From DTLA01 sp034436295 (GTDB lineage Bacteria > Chloroflexota > Anaerolineae > DTLA01), in contig DAOTVT010000246.1 of assembly GCA_034436295.1 (NCBI GenBank), forward strand, positions 1-11,164: a stretch of DNA of 11,164 nt. Reading direction: 5' to 3'. The notes under the pieces were generated by a model, which did no database searches, was not told where the DNA came from, and saw nothing but the letters and a program-made list of their open reading frames with translations. This document shows positions 6,557-11,164 of this stretch, piece after piece. A program made the position numbers and the translations under genes. Numbering within the stretch: the first letter of the stretch is position 1; the number at the start of each line of letters is the position of its first letter.

Positions 6557-7834
6557 GTGGCGAAATTCATCATAGAGGGTGGGAACCGCCTACACGGGCG
6601 GGTAACTCCGAGCGGCAACAAGAACGCGGCGCTGCCCATCATGGCGGCGTCGCTGCTGACGGATGAGCCTCTGATCCTGCACAACGTCCCCCGCATCCGC
6701 GACGTGGAGACCATGCTCCAGTTGCTGGTGGCGTCAGGCGTGGATGCCGAGTGGATCGGCGAGCACGACCTGCGGCTTCACGCGCGGGATGTGCGGTCTG
6801 CCCATCTGGACCCCGTGCTGTGCAAGGAGATTCGCGCGTCCATCCTGCTGGCAGGGCCCATGCTGACGCGGCTGGGCAGGGTGGAACTGCCGCCGCCGGG
6901 GGGCGACGTCATCGGGCGCAGGCGGGTGGACACGCACTTCGTGGGTCTGGGGTCGCTGGGGGCCGAGTTCGCCATCGGCCAGACGTTCCGCCTATCCACC
7001 ACGGGCCTGCGCGGCGCCGACATCTTCCTGGACGAGGCCAGCGTTACCGGCACCGAGAACGTGCTCATGGCCGCCAGCCTGGCCAAAGGCACCACCATCA
7101 TCCGCAACGCGGCGTCGGAACCGCACGTGCAGGACCTGGCCCGCTGCCTGAACCAGATGGGCGCCCAGGTGCAGGGCATCGGCACCAACACGCTCCTCAT
7201 CCAGGGCGTGGACCGTCTCCACGGGACCGAATTCACCATCGGCTCCAGCCACGTGGAGGTGGGGAGTTTCATCGGGCTGGCGGCGGCCACCAAGAGCGAA
7301 CTGACCATCACCGACGCCGTCCCCGACGACCTGCGCATGATTCGGCTGATGTTTGAGCGGCTCGGCGTGCACATAGAGATTCGGGACAACGAGGTCTTCG
7401 TGCCGGCGGACCAGCCGCTGGAGATCATGCCCGACCTGGGCGGCGCGATTCCGAAGATAGACGACGCGCCATGGCCCGGCTTCCCGGCCGACCTGATGAG
7501 CATCGCCCTGGTTGTCGCGACACAGGCGAAGGGCACGGTCCTGTTCCACGAGAAGATGTTTGAGAGCCGCCTGTACTTCGTGGACAAACTCATCAGCATG
7601 GGCGCGCACATCATCCTGTGCGACCCGCACCGCGCCGTCGTCGTGGGGCCCGCGCAGTTGCACGGCGAGCGACTGGAAAGCCCCGACATCCGCGCCGGCA
7701 TGGCGCTGCTCATCGCCGCCCTGTGCGCCGAGGGGCAAAGCGAGATTCGGAACATCGGCCAGATAGATCGCGGCTACGAGCGCATTGAGGAGAAACTCCA
7801 GGCCCTGGGGGCGAACATCCGCCGCATAGAGTAG
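6557..7834 (+). CDS. murA: UDP-N-acetylglucosamine 1-carboxyvinyltransferase (MurA), Asp active-site variant
   Basis: A 425-residue enzyme that transfers enolpyruvate from phosphoenolpyruvate to UDP-GlcNAc, the first committed step of peptidoglycan synthesis in the cytoplasm. It has the two-lobed EPSP-synthase-like fold. Substrate residues K22-N23 are present in S-G-N-K-N-A. The active-site loop reads P-P-P-G-G-D-V-I-G-R-R: D117 occupies the place of the Cys that is C115 in E. coli. The conserved R-A-G and I-D-R-G-Y-E-R-I-E segments are near the C-terminus. The start is GTG at 6557-6559, with AAGGAG (6545-6550) 6 nt upstream and the family N-terminus directly after. An upstream in-frame ATG at 6479 would add 26 unrelated residues. 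The stop is 6 nt from the stop of the converging acetyltransferase gene. Cys-to-Asp MurA occurs in Mycobacterium, Chlamydia and Borrelia and is insensitive to fosfomycin. Confidence 0.96.
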   Translation: MAKFIIEGGNRLHGRVTPSGNKNAALPIMAASLLTDEPLILHNVPRIRDVETMLQLLVASGVDAEWIGEHDLRLHARDVRSAHLDPVLCKEIRASILLAGPMLTRLGRVELPPPGGDVIGRRRVDTHFVGLGSLGAEFAIGQTFRLSTTGLRGADIFLDEASVTGTENVLMAASLAKGTTIIRNAASEPHVQDLARCLNQMGAQVQGIGTNTLLIQGVDRLHGTEFTIGSSHVEVGSFIGLAAATKSELTITDAVPDDLRMIRLMFERLGVHIEIRDNEVFVPADQPLEIMPDLGGAIPKIDDAPWPGFPADLMSIALVVATQAKGTVLFHEKMFESRLYFVDKLISMGAHIILCDPHRAVVVGPAQLHGERLESPDIRAGMALLIAALCAEGQSEIRNIGQIDRGYERIEEKLQALGANIRRIE

Positions 7835-7840
7835 CCGCGC

Positions 7841-8500
7841 CTACGGCTCCTGATAGCGGATGACCTTGGCCGGGACGCCGACCACCACGGCGTTGTCGGG
7901 CACATCGTCTATGACGACCGCGCCGATGCCGATCACCGCGTTGTCGCCCACGCGCAGGCGCGCGCCTTGCCCCCATTCGGGCGTCATCACCGAGGCGCCA
8001 AGCCCCACCAGCACGTTCCGCCCGATGTCAATCCGCGCGCCGATAGTTGCGCCCGACGAGATGAGCACGTTGTCGCCGATGACCGTGTCGTGCGTTACGA
8101 TGGCGCCAGCGTCTATGTACACGTTGTTGCCGATGACCGGATCCACGTACAGCGTAACCCCGGCGCCGATGATGTTCCCCCGCCCCATCCGCACGTCCTT
8201 GGAGATGTGGGCCGTCGGGTGGATGGCGTTGATGATCTCAAACCCCATCTGGGCCATCCATTCGGACAGGCGACCGCGCGCCTTGTTGTCGCCGATGGCG
8301 CAGATGGCGCCCGCCACGCCGTCGGCCAGGAGCGCGGGGAGCCTGTCGGGCCCGCCGACAACCGGCACGCCCCGCACTTCCCTGCCCCACATGTCGCGGT
8401 TGTCGTCCACCATCGCCACGACCCGAACGTCTTCTCGGTAACTGAGGATGTAGGCCACCATCTTGCCCACATTCCCCGCTCCGTACACGACAACGCGCAT
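7841..8500 (-). CDS. PglD/NeuD-like sugar O- or N-acetyltransferase
   Basis: A 219-residue protein of the NeuD/PglD family. The N-terminal Rossmann-like domain (1-90) has G-A-G-N-V-G (7-12) for nucleotide-sugar binding. From about 95 it becomes a left-handed beta helix of imperfect hexapeptide repeats, ending in V-V-V-G-V-P-A-K (206-212). H137, followed by D138, fits the catalytic base position of PglD. The family moves acetyl from acetyl-CoA to an amino- or hydroxyl-sugar, such as the 4-amino group in bacillosamine synthesis. It lies 153 bp downstream of a phosphoglycosyl transferase, which suggests it modifies the sugar that enzyme loads onto lipid carrier. The ATG at 8498-8500 has GAGGTG 8 nt upstream; a GTG immediately before it (8501-8503) is also possible. 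Acceptor specificity cannot be read from the sequence. An aminotransferase or dehydratase partner is not in the window. Confidence 0.87.
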   Translation of the reverse strand: MRVVVYGAGNVGKMVAYILSYREDVRVVAMVDDNRDMWGREVRGVPVVGGPDRLPALLADGVAGAICAIGDNKARGRLSEWMAQMGFEIINAIHPTAHISKDVRMGRGNIIGAGVTLYVDPVIGNNVYIDAGAIVTHDTVIGDNVLISSGATIGARIDIGRNVLVGLGASVMTPEWGQGARLRVGDNAVIGIGAVVIDDVPDNAVVVGVPAKVIRYQEP

Positions 8501-8593
8501 CACCGCATCACCTCGGGCATGGATTCCATCGCGAAGGCAACGGACACGGCCAACTCGCCGGGCATGTTACACCAGAGCGCGCCCAAACGCAGA

Positions 8594-8646
8594 GGTTCCC
8601 TCAAGATTTCTCGGCGGTCTGCGCGCTCAGCGGTTGAGAGGGAACC
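8594..8646 (-). other. intergenic inverted repeat between sugar transferase and acetyltransferase
   Basis: In the 153-bp gap, ggttccctc (8594-8602) is the exact reverse complement of gagggaacc (8638-8646), with a 35-nt loop. On the minus strand the loop carries a smaller CTCA-accgc-TGAG hairpin. The structure starts 8 nt beyond the sugar transferase stop. No T-tract follows, so it looks more like an mRNA-stability or attenuation element than a strong intrinsic terminator. It may lower expression of the acetyltransferase relative to the upstream genes. Confidence 0.45.
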
Positions 8647-8653
8647 CGCCAAC

Positions 8654-9271
8654 TCACCCCGTCTGCGAAATCTCGTCGGGGACGCCGTCGTTGTACACGC
8701 CCTCGCGCCGAAGCACGACCCCCACCGTCTGCCACAGGATTTTCAAATCAAGGCCGTAAGACCAGTGATCCACGTACCAGACATCGCGCTCTATGCGCTG
8801 GGGCCAGGTGAGTTGATTCCTGCCGTTGACCTGGGCCAGGCCGGTTACGCCCGGGCGCACCAGCAGTCGCCGCCGCTGGAAGTCGTTGTACTTCTCCACC
8901 TGGTAGGCCAGCGTGGGCCGCGGCCCCACCAGGCTCATGTCGCCCACCAGGATGTTGAAGAATTGCGGCAGTTCGTCCAGGCTGTACTGGCGCAGGAAGC
9001 GGCCCACCCTCGTTACGCGGGGGTCGCCGTCGTGGGTATGATACCCCAGCGGGTGCGCGGTGGCATTCTGCACCATAGTGCGGAACTTGAAGATGCGGAA
9101 GATGCGCCCATCCTTGCCCACGCGCTCCTGCCGGAAGAAGACCGGGCCGGGCGAATCCAACTTGATCGCAACCGCGATGATGAGGAACGCCGGCGCCAGG
9201 AGCGCCAGGCCGATGACCGAGACCACGATGTCCGTCGCCCGCTTGAGAAACCGCTGAAACGCCTTGCTCAT
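8654..9271 (-). CDS. undecaprenyl-phosphate phosphoglycosyl transferase (bacterial sugar transferase, PglC/WcaJ-like)
   Basis: A 205-residue monotopic phosphoglycosyl transferase. It moves a sugar-1-phosphate from a UDP-sugar to undecaprenyl phosphate at the cytoplasmic membrane face, the first step of surface glycan assembly. Conserved K-R-x-x-D (10-14) precedes the membrane-embedded helix (about 15-38), then S-P-G-P (40-43), F-x-Q-E-R-V-G (46-52), F-K-F-R-T-M (61-66), the catalytic D99-E100 pair in L-D-E-L-P-Q, and G-D-M-S-L-V-G-P-R-P (110-119). It has only the catalytic domain, as in PglC, without the extra N-terminal helices of WcaJ/WbaP. The ATG at 9269-9271 overlaps the stop of the upstream secreted-protein gene (ATGA) and its own ribosome-binding site is weak, so translation is probably coupled. 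An in-frame start at 9298 would lie inside the previous gene. Sugar specificity is not readable. Confidence 0.93.
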   Translation of the reverse strand: MSKAFQRFLKRATDIVVSVIGLALLAPAFLIIAVAIKLDSPGPVFFRQERVGKDGRIFRIFKFRTMVQNATAHPLGYHTHDGDPRVTRVGRFLRQYSLDELPQFFNILVGDMSLVGPRPTLAYQVEKYNDFQRRRLLVRPGVTGLAQVNGRNQLTWPQRIERDVWYVDHWSYGLDLKILWQTVGVVLRREGVYNDGVPDEISQTG

Positions 9272-10689
9272 CGCCTGCAACCGTACTGCGCCACGCACCG
9301 GAAGCCCTCATAGGCGCTGGAGTTGTCCACGGCGCTGTCCAGTTTCACCTGGTTCACGATGGCCACCAACTCGTCGCCGGGCGCGCCTTCCACAACTACG
9401 GAGTACTGGGCGTTGTTGGGGAGGGCGGCGTCGCTATACGTCCAGGGCCGCTCGGCCACCGACCGCCCCGGAGCCAGGGCGTAGTTCTTGAGGCCAGCGT
9501 TGGGCCACTCCGTCCCCGTGTTGAAGTCGTAGTAGCGCACCGTTACCGTGGCCGTAACCGCGCCCACGTTCTGGATAACGATGGGCGTGATGTAGCCGTA
9601 GTACCCCTTGACCACGTTGGGCAGGAAGATGTTCTGCGCCCCTTCGTTGAAGCCGTTGTAGGCCGAGCCGTCCTTGTGATCGGCCAGGTTGCGGTTCTGA
9701 TTGACGATGGCCACCAGTTCGTCGCCCGGCCGTCCCCGCACCACGACGGAATACTGCTTGTTGGGCGGCAACACGTTGTCGGGGTAGGTCCAGGGGCGTT
9801 CGGGCAAGGAGCGGCCCGGCTTCAGTTCGTAGTCCTTCTTGCCCGCCCGCGGGTAGAACGTGCCATCAAACCCGTAGTACTCCACGTTGACGTAGGCCGT
9901 TGTCGTGCCGACGTTTTGGATAACGGCGGGGGTGATGTAGCCCGCGTACCCCTTGACCATGTTGGGCAGGTACACGTTGGGCCCGCCCGACGGGAAGCCC
10001 GAATAGGCCAGGTCGGTGTCTCGTCCGATCTGGTTCACCGCGCCGACGATGGACTGCCCGACGCCCGCCGTCGCCACCACCGCGTACTGCTTGTTGGTGG
10101 GCAATTCGGAGTTGGGGGCAACCGCCGGGTCGTATTCGTAACTGACGTTGGGCGGCAGGACAACTATGCGCCTGGCGCTCTCAATGGGGTTGCCGGTGTT
10201 GAAGTCAAAGAACTCTATGGTAACGGTGGCGTCGGTATCGCCGCTGTTCTGGATGTAGAACGGCGTGCTGAAGCCGTAGTAGTGCTTGGTGATGTTGGGC
10301 AGGAAGACCTTGCGCGTGCCCGGTTCCAGGGCGTTGTAGGCCATCTCGCGGCCGGTGGCTAGTTCGTTGACCACCCCCGCCAGCGGGCGGGTGCCGTGGA
10401 TGACCATGGAGTACATGCCGTCGGTGAGGGCGGGGTCGGGGTTGAGATAGGGGCGGACGGCGCGCGCGCGGCCCGGCTCCAACTGGAAGGTCTCGCGGGC
10501 CGAGGGGATGTACGCGCCATCGGACATGCGGTAGTAGTCCACGAAGACCGTGGCCGTGGCGTCGCCCATGTTCTGCACGACGACCGGCGAGCGCCAGACC
10601 ATCCCCGGCGGGTAACTGCCCTGTCCCTGCGCCGCGATGGGGAGGAGCAGGACGATCACGGCCACGGCGACGACCAGCGACTTTCTCAT
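9268..10689 (-). CDS. secreted protein with four ~105-residue tandem repeats, function unknown
   Basis: A 473-residue protein I do not recognise by name. Residues 1-22 are a signal peptide (basic M-R-K, hydrophobic core, cleavage probable near A-Q-G-Q). The mature part is four tandem repeats at about 26-123, 128-231, 239-347 and 354-463. Each runs: F/Y-L-P-N, aromatic G-Y-x-T-P, I-Q-N-x-G, an A-T/Y-V-T/N-V strand then Y-Y-x-F, L-x-P-G-R, N-x-Q-Y-S/A-V-V, a V-N-Q element, and A-Y-x-G-F. Repeats 3 and 4 are the closest pair. This pattern suggests beta-sandwich (Ig/CARDB-like) domains. There is no transmembrane anchor or sorting signal; two cysteines (465, 471) lie in the last nine residues. ATG 10687-10689 has AAGGAGG upstream. 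It leads an operon with glycan genes, so a glycosylated surface, sheath or adhesive protein is plausible but inferred. Confidence 0.88.
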   Translation of the reverse strand: MRKSLVVAVAVIVLLLPIAAQGQGSYPPGMVWRSPVVVQNMGDATATVFVDYYRMSDGAYIPSARETFQLEPGRARAVRPYLNPDPALTDGMYSMVIHGTRPLAGVVNELATGREMAYNALEPGTRKVFLPNITKHYYGFSTPFYIQNSGDTDATVTIEFFDFNTGNPIESARRIVVLPPNVSYEYDPAVAPNSELPTNKQYAVVATAGVGQSIVGAVNQIGRDTDLAYSGFPSGGPNVYLPNMVKGYAGYITPAVIQNVGTTTAYVNVEYYGFDGTFYPRAGKKDYELKPGRSLPERPWTYPDNVLPPNKQYSVVVRGRPGDELVAIVNQNRNLADHKDGSAYNGFNEGAQNIFLPNVVKGYYGYITPIVIQNVGAVTATVTVRYYDFNTGTEWPNAGLKNYALAPGRSVAERPWTYSDAALPNNAQYSVVVEGAPGDELVAIVNQVKLDSAVDNSSAYEGFRCVAQYGCRR

Positions 10690-10734
10690 GACGCCCTCCT
10701 TGTGTGCGCCCCCCAAGTTCCCCCTTGCCGCGCC

Positions 10735-10763
10735 ATTATAGCGTGCCCCGCGCAAAATGGCAA
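10735..10763 (-). promoter_or_regulatory. near-consensus promoter of the surface-glycan operon
   Basis: On the minus strand, TTGCCA (10763-10758) is followed by a 17-bp spacer and a perfect TATAAT (10740-10735). The predicted transcription start is near 10728, leaving a leader of about 38 nt before the ATG at 10689 with its AAGGAGG site. It is the best-formed sigma-70-type promoter in the window and should drive the secreted protein, the sugar transferase and probably the acetyltransferase. The 33-nt palindrome at 10791-10823 lies 28 bp upstream. Confidence 0.8.
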
Positions 10764-10790
10764 CTGGGTGCGGGCTGCGCGAGCGTTCCC

Positions 10791-10823
10791 ACCTGCGACG
10801 CACCTCGGAGGTGCGTCGCAGGT
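10791..10823. repeat. 33-nt perfect palindrome, copy 1
   Basis: Arms acctgcgacgcacct (10791-10805) and aggtgcgtcgcaggt (10809-10823) are perfect 15-bp reverse complements around cgg. The palindrome is repeated exactly at 11029-11061 and starts each composite repeat in this intergenic region. Transcribed from either strand it would form a very stable hairpin. It lacks a downstream T-tract, so it looks like a REP/BIME-type dispersed element rather than a dedicated terminator. Confidence 0.95.
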
Positions 10824-10947
10824 GAGCCCCACAGCGAGCGCTTGGCGGGTTCCCATGCGCCTGCCCCCGCGCCCGGCGGCTATGGAAAGCCGCCCTACGT
10901 GCCCACATTCATCCCCCATTCGTGCGCATTCGTGTTATTCGTGGATA
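10791..10947. repeat. composite intergenic repeat, copy A
   Basis: The order is the 33-nt palindrome, then cacagcgagcgcttggcggg, then a ggttcccat...cctgcccc segment, then the hairpin ggcggct-atggaa-agccgcc (10875-10894), then a tail ending in cattcgtgttattcgtggat (10927-10946). Copy B at 11029-11158 has the same blocks in the same order with small substitutions and a deletion of about 25 bp between the second hairpin and the tail. Together with 10948-11028 these fill the 475-bp space upstream of the secreted-protein gene; no coding sequence is credible here. Confidence 0.88.
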
Positions 10948-10990
10948 GCGCCTGCCCCCCCGCCCCTGCGCCCGGCGGAGTTGGAACCGC

Positions 10991-11014
10991 GAATCCACGC
11001 GAATCCACGCGAAT
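10991..11014. repeat. 10-bp module repeated in tandem between the composite repeats
   Basis: The module gaatccacgc occurs twice head to tail (10991-11000, 11001-11010) and is followed by gaat. The same module opens each 57-bp unit at the left end of the window (1, 58, 115), so the two ends of the window share one repeat family. Confidence 0.85.
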
Positions 11015-11028
11015 GAGAAACTGGCCAA

Positions 11029-11158
11029 ACCTGCGACGCACCTCGGAGGTGCGTCGCAGGTTGAGCCGCACAGCGAGCGCTTGGCGGGTTTCCATACCTG
11101 CCCCTGGCTTCGGCGGCTATGGAAAGCCGCCCGTGTGCATTCGTGTTATTCGTGGATA
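11029..11158. repeat. composite intergenic repeat, copy B (includes palindrome 11029-11061)
   Basis: The palindrome at 11029-11061 is identical to that at 10791-10823. It is followed by the same cacagcgagcgcttggcggg block, the ggcggct-atggaa-agccgcc hairpin (11112-11131), and the cattcgtgttattcgtggat tail (11138-11157). The repeat may continue beyond the window edge. Confidence 0.88.
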
Positions 11159-11164
11159 AGCGCC

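Noticed and set aside
7967..9313. Plus-strand open frame of 448 residues opposite the acetyltransferase and sugar transferase
   Set aside because: His/Arg/Pro-rich shadow frame spanning two real genes and their gap.
10764..11164. CRISPR array in the repeat-rich right end
   Set aside because: Repeats are long, palindromic and modular, with only two copies, uneven spacing, no unique spacers of regular length and no cas genes.

Overview
The window looks like a chromosomal segment of a GC-rich bacterium, most probably a Chloroflexota member (Anaerolineae-like). This is inferred from three things: the high GC, a Thr-Pro-rich tail on a secreted protein, and short palindromic intergenic repeats of a kind I associate with that phylum. 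No rRNA, tRNA, CRISPR array or phage gene was found.

Layout. (1) Positions 1-244 are intergenic. They hold two copies of a 57-bp tandem repeat and a strong 33-nt palindrome that can end the operon to its right. (2) Positions 245-4029, minus strand, are a compact four-gene operon: ABC ATPase, ABC-2 permease, GldG-like auxiliary protein, DUF4340 protein. Spacings are 12 nt, a 4-nt ATGA overlap, and 21 nt. It resembles the Gld-type ABC systems, and its substrate is unknown. (3) Positions about 4140-5510 hold an IS110-family insertion sequence with an intact DEDD/Ser transposase (4339-5424, minus). Its non-coding downstream end is rich in inverted repeats, including a perfect 15-bp pair, and is a candidate bridge-RNA locus. 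(4) Positions 5626-7834, plus strand, have a near-consensus promoter, then an S-adenosylmethionine hydrolase (DUF62) and murA. This MurA carries Asp instead of the usual active-site Cys, which predicts intrinsic fosfomycin resistance. (5) Positions 7841-10763, minus strand, form an apparent cell-surface glycan or glycoprotein operon with its own consensus promoter. It encodes a secreted protein of four ~105-residue repeats, a PglC/WcaJ-like phosphoglycosyl transferase overlapping it by ATGA, and a PglD/NeuD-like acetyltransferase. It converges on murA with 6 nt between stop codons. (6) Positions 10764-11164 are intergenic and almost entirely dispersed-repeat material: two copies of a composite repeat, each starting with a 33-nt palindrome.

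Working together. murA makes the first committed peptidoglycan precursor. The opposing operon plausibly builds or decorates a surface polymer on undecaprenyl phosphate. The ABC operon is a membrane export or remodelling machine, and the IS110 element sits in the space between it and the divergent SAM hydrolase gene. The least explained items are the structured IS110 flank, the secreted four-repeat protein coupled to a glycosyl-phosphate transferase, and the equal-geometry palindromes.
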